Source: DATMER01 sp040349255
Lineage (GTDB): Bacteria > Acidobacteriota > Thermoanaerobaculia > Multivoradales > UBA5704
Direction of reading: 5' to 3'
Length of the DNA stretch: 64,000 nt
Assembly (NCBI GenBank): GCA_040349255.1
Contig: JBEQUE010000086.1
Location: 1-64,000, forward strand
Position 1 is the first letter of the stretch, and each line of letters starts with the position of its first letter. The position numbers and the translations under genes were made by a program. Of the stretch, positions 14,584-26,013 are shown one piece after another. The notes under the pieces are model-generated. The model saw only the letters and a program-made list of their open reading frames with translations, was not told where the DNA came from and did no database searches.

Positions 14584-17372
14584 ATGAATCGCAACCGTAC
14601 TCTCCGACTCGTCCTCGCCCTGACGCTCGCCCTGATCGTGGTGGCACTGGGCGCGACGAGCGTGCTGCGCAAGGTCCAGTCGTTCCAGCCGCTCGGGTTC
14701 CGGATGGCGGACTCCGGGTGGGCGAGCGGCGGCGTGCTGGTCGAGTCGGTCCAGGACATCCGCACCGGGCTCCGGCCGGGCGACCAGATCTTCCTCTTCA
14801 ACGGCGCCGAGGTCGGCGGCCCCAACACCCTGGCCGAGCACCTCCGCAAGGAGGCCCGCACCGGGCTCATGGTGCTGCGCCAGGGCCAGCTCGTCCAGGT
14901 GGTCTACGACCGGCCGGCGCTCAAGGTCGACATTTCCTATCTGATCCTGTCGCTGATCGGCGTCGTCTACCTGCTGATCGGCCTCTATACCCTGCTCCGC
15001 CAGCAGAGGAGCCATCGCGGGCACGCCTTCCTCTTCTTCCTCTGGTGCCTGGCGTCCGCGGCGACCTACCTGCTGTCCGCGGTGCCGCCGCTGGACCTCG
15101 CGTTCATCCTGGTCACGCTGGGCGACGAGGCCGCCCGCCTCCTGCTGCCCGCGCTGACGCTCCACCTGTTCCTGGTCTTCCCGTTCTCGCTCGGCGGACG
15201 GACCGGCAGGCGGATGATCCCGTTCCTCTACCTGCCCGGCGCGGCGATGCTCATGCTCCAGCTCGACCTCGCGCTGGCCAACGGGAAGTGGATCTTCGGC
15301 ACGCCCACGGCCGCCCGGCTCCAGCTCCTCGACCGGGTGGAGATCGCGCAGCTCGCGCTCTTCGCGCTGGCCTCGGTCGCCCTGCTCGTCCGGCGCCTGG
15401 TCCTGCACCGCGGCTGGGAGCACCAGCGCCAGACGCAGTGGGTGGCGCTCGGCCTGGCCGGTGGCTACCTGCCGTTCCTGGCGCTCTACGGCGTCCCGTT
15501 CCTGCTCGGCTTCCACGCTCCGGAGACGCTGCGGGCCGCCTCGGTGCTGCCGCTCGCACTGGTGCCGGTGACGTTCGCCTACGCGATCCTGCGCTACAAG
15601 CTGTGGGACATCGAGGTCATCGTCCGCGACACGATCTCGCTCACGCTCACCCTGCTGCTCGGCCTGATCGGCTTCTCGCTGGTCAACCTGGCGATCAACC
15701 GCGGGATCTCGCAGGAGCTGTCGCTGGCGCGCAACCTGCTCTCGTTCGCCGCGGGGCTCGGCATCGCCGGCCTGCTGGTGCCGACCCGGGCCGGCATCAC
15801 GTCGGCCCTGGAGCGCTTCCAGTACCGCGGCAAGTGGAGCCAGCGGCGGGCCCTGAACGAGCTCGGCCGCGAGCTGCTCCACGAGCGCGACCTCGGCCGG
15901 CTCTGCGACGCCCTGCTGCGCCAGATGGAGGAGGGCGTCGACCTGCAGCGCGCCAACCTCTACATCTGCCAGGGCCCGGCGCTCCTGCCGGTGCGGCCGG
16001 CCGCGGCCCTGCCGGCACGCCTTGAGAACGACGCGCTCGGCGAGGGCTTCTGGCAGAAGGACTTGCTGGAGATCTCCGGCCTCGCCCTGCCTCTGGAGTC
16101 CCTGACTCCGATGCAGCAGCTCTTCATCGCCGGCTTCCGCTACGCGTTCCCGCTGACGGTGCGCGGGCGCGGCATCGGCATCGCGCTCGCCGGCTTCCGG
16201 AGCGACCAGACGCCGCTCAACAGCGACGACACGGAGCTGATCCGCCAGCTCCTGAACCAGGCGTCGCTCGCGATCGAGAACGCCCAGCTCGTCGGCCAGC
16301 TCAACCTCCGGCTCCAGGAGGTGCAGAGCCTCCAGCGCTACAGCGACGGCATCTTCGAGTCCTCGCCCGCGGGCATCGCGGTGCTCGACGAGCGGGATTT
16401 CCTGGTCTCGGCCAACGCCGCGTTCGGCGCGGTCTCGGGCCTGGAGCGCGACCACCTGGCCGGCCGTCCGCTCGCCGAGGTGCTGCCGGTCTCGCCTCTG
16501 CCGGAAACGGGGAGCGGGCCGATCGAGGTGAGCTTCTGCGATCCGTCCGGCCGCGAGCGCCACCTCCAGGTGAGCCTGGCGGCCTTTTCGGAAGGCGGGA
16601 AGCCCGGGCAGGCCCTGCGCGTTCTGGTGGTCCACGACGTGTCCGAACGGGTGGCCATGGAGAACGCGCTCAAGGAGCAGGACCGGCTGGCGGCGCTCGG
16701 CATGCTGGCGGCGGGCGTGGCGCACGAGGTCAACACGCCGATCACCGGCATCTCCAGCTACGCCCAGATGCTCCTCTCGGACATCCCCGAGGACCACCCG
16801 CACCACGAGATCCTCAAGAAGGTGGAGCGCCAGACCTTCCGCGCGGCGCGCATCGTCAACAACCTCCTGGAGTTCGCGCGCGACCGCCAGAAGGAGCGCC
16901 GGCCGGTCTCGATCGCGCCGCTGCTCACCGAGTGCGTGGACCTGCTCGGCGAACGCCTGGAGAAGAAGCAGATCGAGGTGGTCTGGGAGCTGCCCGCCGA
17001 GGACGTGGTGGTGATGGGCTGCGACGGCGAGCTCCAGCAGGTGTTCACGAACCTGATCGTCAACGCGTTCGACGCCATGAGCGGCCGGCCGGGGTGCACC
17101 CGGGGCGGACGGCTCACGATCCACCTGGAAGCGGACCCGTCGCGGGCGCGCGTGTCCATCCGGGATACCGGACCGGGCATCCCGCCCGAGAAGCTGGAGG
17201 CGATCTTCCAGCCGTTCTACTCGACCAAGCTGAACCGCGGCGGCACGGGTCTCGGCCTCTCCATCAGCTCCGAGATCGCGCGCCGCCACGGCGGCCGGCT
17301 GGAGGCCGAGAGCCGGCCCGGCGAAGGCGCGCGCTTCCTCGTCGAGCTTCCCCGGTTCACAGACCACCCCGC

Positions 17373-17376
<4 letters not shown>
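14584..17376 (+). CDS. PDZ / multi-TM / GAF-PAS sensor histidine kinase
   Basis: A membrane sensor kinase of 930 aa. After an N-terminal TM helix comes a PDZ-like segment (GVLVESVQDIRTGLRPGDQIFLFNG, about 50-90), then about seven hydrophobic helices (residues ~115-390). A GAF-like domain (about 420-575), a PAS domain (about 590-700), HisKA with AAGVAHEVNTP (phospho-acceptor His714) and a HATPase domain follow; the last has NLIVNAFDA (N box), DTGPGIP and GGTGLGLSIS (G boxes). ATG 14584 is preferred to GTG 14572. The stop overlaps the response-regulator ATG (ATGA), so the two form a two-component pair. The combination of extracytoplasmic PDZ and 7TM is uncommon. The signal is unknown. Confidence 0.88.
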
Positions 17377-18755
<1,379 letters not shown>

Positions 18756-18827
18756 GCACCCAGGGCCGCCTTGTGATCTGATCCAATCCATTCGCCGGCC
18801 CGCCCGGCGAGCGAGGGCTTATACGTC

Positions 18828-21497
18828 ATGTCCCGGTTTCCCAGATTCGTGGTTCTGACCACGGTGGTCCAGCTCGCGCTAGGCTCCGTTGCCGGTTTTT
18901 CTCAAACAACAAACCTCATCTCTCCTCTGTCGGCCGGCGAGGTCCTGGACTTCCCGCCGGTCGACGCGAAGGTCCCGCGGCCCGACCAGGTCCTCGGCTA
19001 TCCGCTCGGCGCCCGGTTCACGCACTGGGACCGGATCGTCGACTACCTGAAGCAGGTCGCCGCCGCCTCGCCGCGGGTCAAGGTGATGGAGTACGGCCGC
19101 ACCTACGAGGATCGGCCGCTCGTGCTGGTCGCGATCAGCAGCCCGGCGAACCTGGAGCGGCTCGACGAGATCCAGCAGGCCCACCAGCGCCTCGCCGATA
19201 CCACCAGCCTGTCCGAGCCCGAGCGCGACCGCCTCGTCCGCCAGACGCCGCTCGTCGCCTGGCTGGCCTACGGCGTCCACGGCAACGAGTCCTCCTCGGC
19301 GGAGGCGGCGATGGGCGTGGCCTGGCTCCTGGCCGCCGGGCAGGGCGACTTTGCGAAGATGCTCGACGACATGGTCGTCCTGATCGATCCGCTGGAAAAC
19401 CCCGACGGCCGCGAGCGTTACGTGAGCGGCTACGAGCAGCGCCGCGGCGCCGAGCCCAACCCGCGCCGCTCCGCCGCCGAGCACTCGGAGCCCTGGCCGG
19501 GCGGGCGCCAGAACCACTACGTGATCGACCTGAACCGCGACTGGGCCTGGGCCTCGCAGCAGGAGACCCGCTACCGCATCGGGGCCTACCGCTCCTGGGA
19601 GCCGCAGATCTACGTCGACTTCCACGAGATGGGCAGCGAGTCGAGCTACTTCTTCCCGCCCGCGGCGGAGCCCATCCATCCGCAGATCGACCGGCGGGTG
19701 GTCTCCTGGCTGGAGACCTTCGGCCGCGCCAACGCCGAGGTGTTCGACAGGCTCGGCTGGATCTACTTCAAGGGCGAGAGCTACGACCTCTTCTACCCCG
19801 GCTACGGCGACTCGTACCCGAGCCTGCGCGGCGCGGTCGGCATGACCTACGAGATGGCCGGCGGCGGCCGCGGCGGCCTGTCGATCGCCCTGCCCGACGG
19901 CACATTCCTCACGCTCGCCGATCGCGTGGCGCGCCACCTGACCACCTCGCTCGCCACGCTCCGCACGGCCTCGGCGAACAACCGGCGCCTGATGGAGGAC
20001 TTCGTCGCCAACCGTCTGAAAGCCGCCGCGGACCCGCGGGTCTATGTCTGGTCGGGCGACCAGCAGGAGTCGCGGGCGCTGGCCGACCTGCTGCTGCTGC
20101 ACGGCATCCGGGTCCAGCAGACCGGGCAGGCGGCGGACATCCCGGTGCGGGCCCTGAACGGCGAGGGCGAGGAATCGCCGCGCCGCTTCCCGGCCGGGAC
20201 GTATGTGGTGTCGACCACGCAGCCTCTCGGCAACCTGATCGAGGCGCTCCTGGAGCGCGAGTCGCCGATGAGCGAGAGCTTCGTCGAGCGCCAGCGCCGG
20301 CGGCTCGAGCAGAACATGAACCAGCAGTTCTACGACATCACGGCCTGGTCTCTGCCCTACGCCTTCAACGTGGAGACCTGGGTGGCGTCCGGCTCGCCGG
20401 CCAACCTGCGGCCGGTGCCGGAGGCGACCGGCGGGACGATCCTCGGGAGCGCCGGAGAAACCGGGGCCGATCTCGGCTACCTGGTGCCGCCGCAGGGGAT
20501 CGCCTCGTACCGCCTCGCGGCCGCGCTCCAGAAGCGGAAGATCGTCAACCGGGTGGCGATGGGAAGCCTGTCCACGGGTGGCGAGCTGCCGGCCGGCACG
20601 CTGTTCATCCCGCGCCGCGGCAACCCGGCCGACCTCAAGGAGACGCTCCGGGTCCTCCTCCAGCAGGACGGGCTCACGGCGCAGGCGGTGACCTCGTCGT
20701 TCGCGATGAAAGGTCTCTCGCTGGGCTCGAACGATGTCGAGGCGGTGAAGCCGGCGCACGTCGGCCTGCTGAGCGGCACGGGCGTCGATCCCACCTCGTT
20801 CGGATACCTCTGGCACCTGCTCGACCAGGAGATCGCCCTGGAGCACGACCGGATCGACCTGGCGCAGCTCGCGCAGGTGGATCTCTCGGAGCTGGACGTC
20901 ATCGTGATGCCGAGCGGGTCCTACGAGGACGCGGTGAGCCCGCGCGCCCGCGAATCGCTGGACGCCTGGGTGAAGTCGGGCGGCGTGCTGGTGTCGATCG
21001 GCGACGCGGTCGAGTGGCTCCAGAAGCACGAGATGACCGGCATCAAGAGCTGGGAGCCCGAGAAGAAGAGCGACGCCGACTCCGACCCGGAGGGTGGCGA
21101 CACGGCGGTGGAGCGGAGCCTGGCCTCGCGGCCGATCTTCACGCCGGGCGCGGTCCTGGCCACGGAGATGCAGCCGAGCCACCCCCTGACCCTGGGCCTG
21201 CGCAACTCGCCGATGGTGCTCTACGAGGGCACGGCGGTGCTCAAGGCGACGGGCGATCCGCGCAAGGACGTGCTCGTGGCGCGCGGCGAGTCGCCGGTGG
21301 TGGCCGGCTTCGCCTGGCCCGAGGCCGAGGAGCGCCTAGCCGGCTCGCTCCTGGTCGGCATGGAGACCCGGGGCAAGGGCGGAGTGGTGGTCTTCGCGCA
21401 GGACCCCGCCTTCCGCCTCTTCTGGCGGGCCACGACCCCGATCCTGCTCAACGCCCTCCTCTACGGCCCGAGCACCGGGGTGGGTGGGCGGTTTTAG
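18828..21497 (+). CDS. Secreted M14-family zinc carboxypeptidase
   Basis: A protein of 889 aa with a signal peptide (RFVVLTTVVQLALGSVAG). The M14 domain (about 60-375) has zinc ligands H151 and E154 (GVHGNESS), the NLNRDW-like DLNRDWAW substrate region, H266 (DFHEMGSES) and a candidate catalytic Glu342 (MTYEMAGG). Beyond it is a ~500-residue C-terminal region; a segment near 670-770 (LSELDVIVMPSGSYED, VKSGGVLVSIGDA) resembles a class I glutamine-amidotransferase-like/ThuA-like flavodoxin fold, as in other large bacterial M14 enzymes. Expected role: periplasmic or extracellular peptide trimming. It stands alone, 72 bp after the two-component genes. Confidence 0.88.
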   Translation: MSRFPRFVVLTTVVQLALGSVAGFSQTTNLISPLSAGEVLDFPPVDAKVPRPDQVLGYPLGARFTHWDRIVDYLKQVAAASPRVKVMEYGRTYEDRPLVLVAISSPANLERLDEIQQAHQRLADTTSLSEPERDRLVRQTPLVAWLAYGVHGNESSSAEAAMGVAWLLAAGQGDFAKMLDDMVVLIDPLENPDGRERYVSGYEQRRGAEPNPRRSAAEHSEPWPGGRQNHYVIDLNRDWAWASQQETRYRIGAYRSWEPQIYVDFHEMGSESSYFFPPAAEPIHPQIDRRVVSWLETFGRANAEVFDRLGWIYFKGESYDLFYPGYGDSYPSLRGAVGMTYEMAGGGRGGLSIALPDGTFLTLADRVARHLTTSLATLRTASANNRRLMEDFVANRLKAAADPRVYVWSGDQQESRALADLLLLHGIRVQQTGQAADIPVRALNGEGEESPRRFPAGTYVVSTTQPLGNLIEALLERESPMSESFVERQRRRLEQNMNQQFYDITAWSLPYAFNVETWVASGSPANLRPVPEATGGTILGSAGETGADLGYLVPPQGIASYRLAAALQKRKIVNRVAMGSLSTGGELPAGTLFIPRRGNPADLKETLRVLLQQDGLTAQAVTSSFAMKGLSLGSNDVEAVKPAHVGLLSGTGVDPTSFGYLWHLLDQEIALEHDRIDLAQLAQVDLSELDVIVMPSGSYEDAVSPRARESLDAWVKSGGVLVSIGDAVEWLQKHEMTGIKSWEPEKKSDADSDPEGGDTAVERSLASRPIFTPGAVLATEMQPSHPLTLGLRNSPMVLYEGTAVLKATGDPRKDVLVARGESPVVAGFAWPEAEERLAGSLLVGMETRGKGGVVVFAQDPAFRLFWRATTPILLNALLYGPSTGVGGRF

Positions 21498-21532
21498 GCG
21501 GCACCGGACTCGTGCATGATGTCGCTACATGA

Positions 21533-21538
21533 TAGAAT
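21533..21538 (+). promoter_or_regulatory. -10 box, leaderless start of AbrB-type antitoxin
   Basis: TAGAAT is followed by only 5 nt (GAGCC) before ATG 21544, and no ribosome site is present. No good -35 is seen. Confidence 0.5.
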
Positions 21539-21543
21539 GAGCC

Positions 21544-21801
21544 ATGCCTTCGCCCTCCAACGTCTCCGTCGTGACCGAGCGCGGCCAAGTGTCGATTCCG
21601 TCGCAGCTTCGCAGAGAGCTTGGGCTTGAGAAGGGTCGCAAGCTCCTCTGGGAGAAGCTCGGCGAGCAGGAGATCCGGATCGTCATCCTTCCCGAGGTGG
21701 AGCCGCGAGGCGCGCGGGCGATGCTGGGCTTCGCGCGCCGCTTCCGTTCCACCCGAAGCACTCGGGACTGGATGAATGACCTGCGGGACGGCGAGACCTG
21801 A
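21544..21801 (+). CDS. vapB: AbrB/MazE-type antitoxin
   Basis: A protein of 85 aa. Residues 7-50 are a SpoVT-AbrB swapped-hairpin DNA-binding domain (VVTERGQVSIPSQLRRELGLEKG). The C-terminal tail (GFARRFRSTRSTRDWMNDLR) is the usual toxin-blocking part. It overlaps the PIN toxin gene by one nucleotide (TGATG), the classic antitoxin-toxin order. A -10 box directly before the ATG suggests a leaderless transcript. The pair is likely autoregulated through the AbrB domain, although no operator palindrome is clear. Confidence 0.88.
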   Translation: MPSPSNVSVVTERGQVSIPSQLRRELGLEKGRKLLWEKLGEQEIRIVILPEVEPRGARAMLGFARRFRSTRSTRDWMNDLRDGET

Positions 21802-22220
21802 TGCCCTGGGTGGTCGACACCTGCATGCTCATCGACGTGCTGGAGGATGACCCTGAATTCGGGGAGTCTTCAGCTCTCACGCTCGACGCGCATGCGGAGG
21901 ATGGGCTGGTGGTCTGTCCGGTGAGCTATGCGGAGCTGTCTCCCGCCTTCCAGGGCGACCGCTCGCTTCAGGACGAGTTCCTGGGCGGAGTCGGCGCCGA
22001 CTGGCGGCAGGACTGGCTCTGGGAAGACACTTTGCGGGCTCATGAGGCGTGGAATGACTTCGTCCAGCGCAAGAGGGCGGGCCAGTTGCCGAAGAGACCG
22101 CTCGCGGACATCCTGATCGGCGCCTTCGCCCTGCGCTATCAGGGACTGATCACCCGAAACCCGGACGACTTCAAATCCGTTTTCCAGGGTCTCGTCCTGA
22201 GAGGTCCCCTCCAGCAGTAG
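21801..22220 (+). CDS. vapC: PIN-domain ribonuclease toxin
   Basis: A protein of 139 aa. The PIN fold is shown by VVDTCMLIDVL (first catalytic Asp, residue 6), VCPVSYAELSPAF (conserved Glu), LADILIGAFALRYQGLITRNPDDF (third and fourth acidic residues). This is a VapC-type Mg-dependent RNase, with tRNA or rRNA targets known for other members. It is translationally coupled to the AbrB antitoxin. All acidic residues are present, so the toxin is probably active when free. Confidence 0.88.
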   Translation: MPWVVDTCMLIDVLEDDPEFGESSALTLDAHAEDGLVVCPVSYAELSPAFQGDRSLQDEFLGGVGADWRQDWLWEDTLRAHEAWNDFVQRKRAGQLPKRPLADILIGAFALRYQGLITRNPDDFKSVFQGLVLRGPLQQ

Positions 22221-22231
22221 CGAGCGCGGCC

Positions 22232-22879
22232 ATGGACGACAGCATCCTAACCGGCAAGGACCGCATCCCTCCGGGCCAGCACACGACCGAGAAATGGCCT
22301 GTGCTCACCTACGGCGACACGCCGCGGATCGAGCCCGAGGACTGGTCGATCCGGCTGTTCGGCAAGGTGGAGGAGGAGGCCACGCTGAGCTGGCAGCAGT
22401 TCCAGGCGCTCCCCCGGGTCCGGATCACGGCGGACTTCCACTGCGTGACGCACTTCTCGACCCTGGACAACGCCTGGGAAGGGGTCGCGACCCGGGAGCT
22501 GCTGCGCCGGGTGCGGATCGATCCGGAAGCCTCGCACGTCCTGATCCACTGCTACGGTGGGTACACCACGAACCTGCCGCTGGAGGACTTCCTGTCCGAG
22601 CACGCGCTGCTGGCCGACCGCCACGGCGGCCAGCCCCTGGACCGCGACCATGGCGGCCCGGTGCGGCTGGTGGTCCCCCATCTCTACGCCTGGAAGAGCG
22701 CCAAGTGGATCCACGGCGTCGAGCTTCTGGACACCGACGTTCGCGGCTTCTGGGAGCGCAACGGCTATCACACCTACGGCGATCCCTGGCGCGAGGAGCG
22801 CTTCAGCTCCCAGGAGACCCGCGAAGCCCATCAGGTCCGTCGCCGCGCCAGGGAGCTGGGCCTGAAGCTGGACGGCTAG
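22232..22879 (+). CDS. Sulfite-oxidase-like molybdopterin oxidoreductase
   Basis: A protein of 215 aa that is one oxidoreductase molybdopterin-binding domain. ADFHCVTHFS carries the Mo-ligating Cys71; other family hallmarks are GGYTTNLPLED and HGGPVRLVVPHLYAWKSAKW. There is no Tat signal, heme domain or C-terminal dimerisation domain, so it belongs to the short cytoplasmic family often annotated as 'sulfite oxidase-like oxidoreductase' rather than to MsrP. It starts 11 nt after the PIN toxin gene and may be partly cotranscribed with it, but the functions seem unrelated. The substrate is unknown. Confidence 0.88.
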   Translation: MDDSILTGKDRIPPGQHTTEKWPVLTYGDTPRIEPEDWSIRLFGKVEEEATLSWQQFQALPRVRITADFHCVTHFSTLDNAWEGVATRELLRRVRIDPEASHVLIHCYGGYTTNLPLEDFLSEHALLADRHGGQPLDRDHGGPVRLVVPHLYAWKSAKWIHGVELLDTDVRGFWERNGYHTYGDPWREERFSSQETREAHQVRRRARELGLKLDG

Positions 22880-22911
22880 CCAGGCGCTGACCTTTGGCGA
22901 TGGATCGGCGG

Positions 22912-23352
22912 TCACCTCTCCACGAAGTGAACGACATCCGTGACGTTGTGACCGCGTGGCACCAGGCCTCGAATCCTCCCATCCAGCGTCGCCAACCGCC
23001 CTCCCCGGTTCTGGGCCAGAGCCAGAAGATGGGCATCCGTGACTTGCCGGTATCCCACGAGGTGGACGCTGTCCAGGAATTCGGAGGACGCGAAGGAGAT
23101 GTCATCTCCCCAGAACACGTGGTGAGGAAGAGCCACGATCCGCCGCAGGAGCTGGATGGCTTCCTGAGGGCTCTTCGCCTCCGACACGCAGGCAGGGTTG
23201 GAGGAGACTCGGACGAAACCGCTCTGCGTCAGCGGACAGGTAGCCCAGCCAGCGGCCTGGTTCCGGCGAAACCAGGTGAGCGCAGAGGCATGATGGACGT
23301 GGTTGGGCCAGGCGAGGGCAACCAGGAGATTGACGTCGAGCAGCGCAGTCAT
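22912..23352 (-). CDS. vapC: VapC-type PIN toxin
   Basis: A protein of 146 aa on the minus strand. TALLDVNLLVAL holds the first Asp (residue 6), PLTQSGFVRV replaces the usual conserved Glu region, and VTDAHLLALAQNRGGRLATLDGRI contains the later acidic residues. The last is typical of the 'TA system VapC, MTxxLLDVNxLLAL' subgroup. Its ATG overlaps the antitoxin stop (ATGA). The gene converges with the molybdopterin oxidoreductase. Confidence 0.87.
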   Translation of the reverse strand: MTALLDVNLLVALAWPNHVHHASALTWFRRNQAAGWATCPLTQSGFVRVSSNPACVSEAKSPQEAIQLLRRIVALPHHVFWGDDISFASSEFLDSVHLVGYRQVTDAHLLALAQNRGGRLATLDGRIRGLVPRGHNVTDVVHFVER

Positions 23353-23576
23353 CCGACCTCGTCGAGAGCCTTCTGAACCATTTCGAGAGTGATGGGTCTC
23401 GCTCCTGGGGAGACGGCGAACACGGGGAAGCCCTCCTCCTCGGCGCTCTCCTGACGCGGCGCAAGCCCGCGCCGCGCCAATTCGGAGATCACCGCGCCGA
23501 GGCTTCTCCCCTCGACCTCCGAAAGGCTGCGAGCCACACTCAGGACGTCGTCGTCGATGACCAGCGTCGTTCTCAT
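23349..23576 (-). CDS. vapB: VapB-type antitoxin
   Basis: A protein of 75 aa starting MRTTLVIDDDVLSVARSLSEVEGRSLGAVISELARRGL, a ribbon-helix-helix-like N-terminus common in VapB partners of the adjacent VapC subgroup. ATG 23576 is preferred to an upstream in-frame ATG because the conserved strand begins at MRTTLVID. A TTGACA on the minus strand near 23605-23610 lies at -35 distance; the matching -10 (CACAGT) is weak and ends 6 nt before the ATG. It overlaps vapC by 4 nt. Confidence 0.82.
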   Translation of the reverse strand: MRTTLVIDDDVLSVARSLSEVEGRSLGAVISELARRGLAPRQESAEEEGFPVFAVSPGARPITLEMVQKALDEVG

Positions 23577-23825
23577 GCGCTCACTGTGGAGCATGGCTGA
23601 TACTGATGTCAAGATGCGGTGATGCGCCCTGCACCGCTGGGCCCGAGCGATTCTCCTCTGTGTGGGAGCGCCTCCTCCCTCCCCGGCGTATACTTCCCTC
23701 CTGAGTCCTATCGGCCTCCGGGCCTTGATCCTTATGATGTGCAGTCACTTCCCGTGGAAACCGCAAGAGAGGGCAAGACTCGCGGACGCGGCCGGCTGAG
23801 CCGTGCTCCCAAAGGGGGTCCCGTC
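23577..23825 (+). promoter_or_regulatory. Leader/promoter region of the VWA gene block
   Basis: This 249-bp gap lies between the vapB start (minus) and the first VWA gene. It contains candidate -10 boxes TATACT (about 23689-23694) and TATGAT (about 23733-23738) and an AAAGGGGGT ribosome site before ATG 23826. No strong -35 pairs with either box. The long gap suggests a 5' leader of about 85-130 nt. Confidence 0.35.
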
Positions 23826-25967
23826 ATGTTGGATGTCATCCGTTTCTGGTGGAGGGGGGCCGGTCCGCTCGCGGCGGTCCTGGTCCTCGCGGCCGGCTTC
23901 CAGGCCGCTCCGGCCGAGGCGCAGTTCTCCGAGAGCACCCAGGTCCTCGTCGTCGAGGTGCCGGTCCAGGTCGTCGGCAAGGACGGAGAGCCCGTCCGTG
24001 GTCTCACCTCCGACGACTTCGACGTCTTCGAAGGCCGCAAGAAGCTCCCCGTCACCGGCTTCGAGGTGATGGACCTCAAGACCTCCGACGCCGCGGCCTC
24101 CGCTCCCATGCCCACCGCCGCCCGGCGGCACTTCATGATGCTGTTCGACCTGTCGTTCTCCGAGCCGCAGTCGATCGTCAAGGCCCGCTCCGCCGCCGAG
24201 AACGTGATGCAGACCCTCCATCCCACCGATCTCGTCGCCGTGGCCACCTACAGCCAGACCACCGGACCGCAGCTCGTGCTCGGGTTCACCCCCGACCGCA
24301 ACCAGGTCCGCACCGCCCTCCAGACCCTCGGCCTGCCGTCGCTCGTCGACCGCTCGCCCGACCCCCTGCGGCTCGTCATCGCCCAGGGGGAGGACAACGT
24401 CGCGGCCTCCTCGAACCGGTCCGGCGGCATCGACCAGGAGAAGCGCACCAAGTCGGCGACCGACGAGGCCGTCCTCGAGCAGCTCCGGTCGTTCTCCAAC
24501 GAGGCCGACAAGGCCAACGCGATCGTGCTCCAGAACAAGGTCAAGGCGCTCACCCGCTCCTTCACCGATCTCGCCCGCGTCATGGCCGGCATCCAGGGCC
24601 GCAAGTACGTGGTCTATCTGTCCGAGGGCTTCGACAGCTCGATCCTGGTCGGCAGCGCGAGCGACGAGGAGCAGTCCCAGATGACCGAGTCCGCCATGTC
24701 CGGCGAGATCTGGAACGTCGACTCCGACAAGCGCTACGGCAACACCTCGGCCACCAACGTGGTCGAGGGGATGCTGGAGTCCTTCCGGCGCGCCGACTGC
24801 ACCATCCAGGCGGTGGACATCGGCGGCCTGCGCGGCTCCGGCGACGTCCAGGGCGGCTCGGCCGGCAAGGGCAAGGACGCCCTTCTCCAGATGGCCAAGG
24901 GCACCGGCGGCGAGCTCTACGAAAACTTCAACGACCTCTCCGCCGCCATGGGCAAGATGCTGGAGCGCACCAGCGTCACCTACGTGCTCGCGGTCCAGCC
25001 GGAGTCGGTCAAGCAGGACGGCGCCTACCACAAGCTGCGGGTCGAGCTGAAGAACGGCAAGAACGGGCGCGTGATCCACCGCCCCGGCTACTACGCGCCG
25101 CGGCCGATGGCCCAGCAGAACCCAATGGAGAAGCTGCTCAGCGCCGCCAGCGAGGTGATGGGCGGCGAGGAGTCGGGCTCGGTCTCGGCCGCGGTCATGG
25201 CCGCGCCGTTCCGGGTCGCCGGCACCGACTCCGCCTACGTGCCGGTGGTGATCGAGGTCGACGGCCCCACCCTCCTCGCCGGCAAGCAGGGCGGCACCCT
25301 GCCCACCGAGATCTTCGTCTACGCCATGGACCAGGGCGGCGGCGTGCAGGACTTCCTCACCCAGACGCTCGGCCTCGACATGGCCAAGGTCGAGGGGCAG
25401 TTGCGCCAGAGCGGCCTCAAGTTCTTCGGCCACCTGGAGCTGCCGCCGGGCAAGTACTCGATCCGCACCCTGGTGCGCAACGGCAACACCGGCGCCTACG
25501 CTCTGCGCATCGTGCCGCTGGAGGTCCCGGCCGCGACCGAGGCCGGCCCCGTGCTGCTGCCGCCGTTCTTCCCCGAGACTCCCGGCAAGTGGCTGATGAT
25601 CCGCGAGCAAGGCCGCGAGACGAAGAACGTGCCCTATCCCTTCATGGTCAAGGACCAGCCGTACATCCCGGCCTCGATGCCGGTGCTCGGCGCGGGCCAG
25701 GAGGCGCCGGTCTCGCTGGTGGGCTACAACCTCGGCTCTGGAGACGTCCAGGTCAAGGCGCAGATCTTCGGCGCCGACGGCAAGGAGGTCGCGCCGGGCG
25801 AGGTCAGGGTGCTGGGCCGGGACGGCGTCGCCGGAGGCGGTCCCGACCGGTTCCAGGCCACGTTCAAGGCGCCCTCCCTGCAGCCCGGACAGTACACGCT
25901 GCGGGTGACGCTGTCGGCCAACGGCCAGGCGGACACCAGCACGGCGCGGTTCGTGGTGAAGGGATAG
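23826..25967 (+). CDS. VWFA-related Acidobacterial protein, copy A
   Basis: A secreted or periplasmic protein of 713 aa. The signal peptide (GPLAAVLVLAAGFQAAPAEA) precedes the family's strand motif VEVPVQVVGKDGEPVRGLTSDDFDVFEGR. The von Willebrand A domain follows, with MIDAS motif DLSFS starting at Asp108, and contains GRKYVVYLSEGFDSS and RADCTIQAVDIGGL. The VWA part ends near YYAPRP (~residue 425), and about 285 residues of beta-rich sequence follow (SGLKFFGHLELPPGKYSIRTLVRNG; PFFPETPGKWLM). Domain type is TIGR03436, abundant in Acidobacteriota and of unknown role; metal-dependent ligand binding is expected from the intact MIDAS. First of six tandem paralogues. Confidence 0.88.
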   Translation: MLDVIRFWWRGAGPLAAVLVLAAGFQAAPAEAQFSESTQVLVVEVPVQVVGKDGEPVRGLTSDDFDVFEGRKKLPVTGFEVMDLKTSDAAASAPMPTAARRHFMMLFDLSFSEPQSIVKARSAAENVMQTLHPTDLVAVATYSQTTGPQLVLGFTPDRNQVRTALQTLGLPSLVDRSPDPLRLVIAQGEDNVAASSNRSGGIDQEKRTKSATDEAVLEQLRSFSNEADKANAIVLQNKVKALTRSFTDLARVMAGIQGRKYVVYLSEGFDSSILVGSASDEEQSQMTESAMSGEIWNVDSDKRYGNTSATNVVEGMLESFRRADCTIQAVDIGGLRGSGDVQGGSAGKGKDALLQMAKGTGGELYENFNDLSAAMGKMLERTSVTYVLAVQPESVKQDGAYHKLRVELKNGKNGRVIHRPGYYAPRPMAQQNPMEKLLSAASEVMGGEESGSVSAAVMAAPFRVAGTDSAYVPVVIEVDGPTLLAGKQGGTLPTEIFVYAMDQGGGVQDFLTQTLGLDMAKVEGQLRQSGLKFFGHLELPPGKYSIRTLVRNGNTGAYALRIVPLEVPAATEAGPVLLPPFFPETPGKWLMIREQGRETKNVPYPFMVKDQPYIPASMPVLGAGQEAPVSLVGYNLGSGDVQVKAQIFGADGKEVAPGEVRVLGRDGVAGGGPDRFQATFKAPSLQPGQYTLRVTLSANGQADTSTARFVVKG

Positions 25968-26013
25968 GCGCGGGTAGGGTAGGCGGGGGCACCTGTTTCA
26001 AAGGAGGCATTCC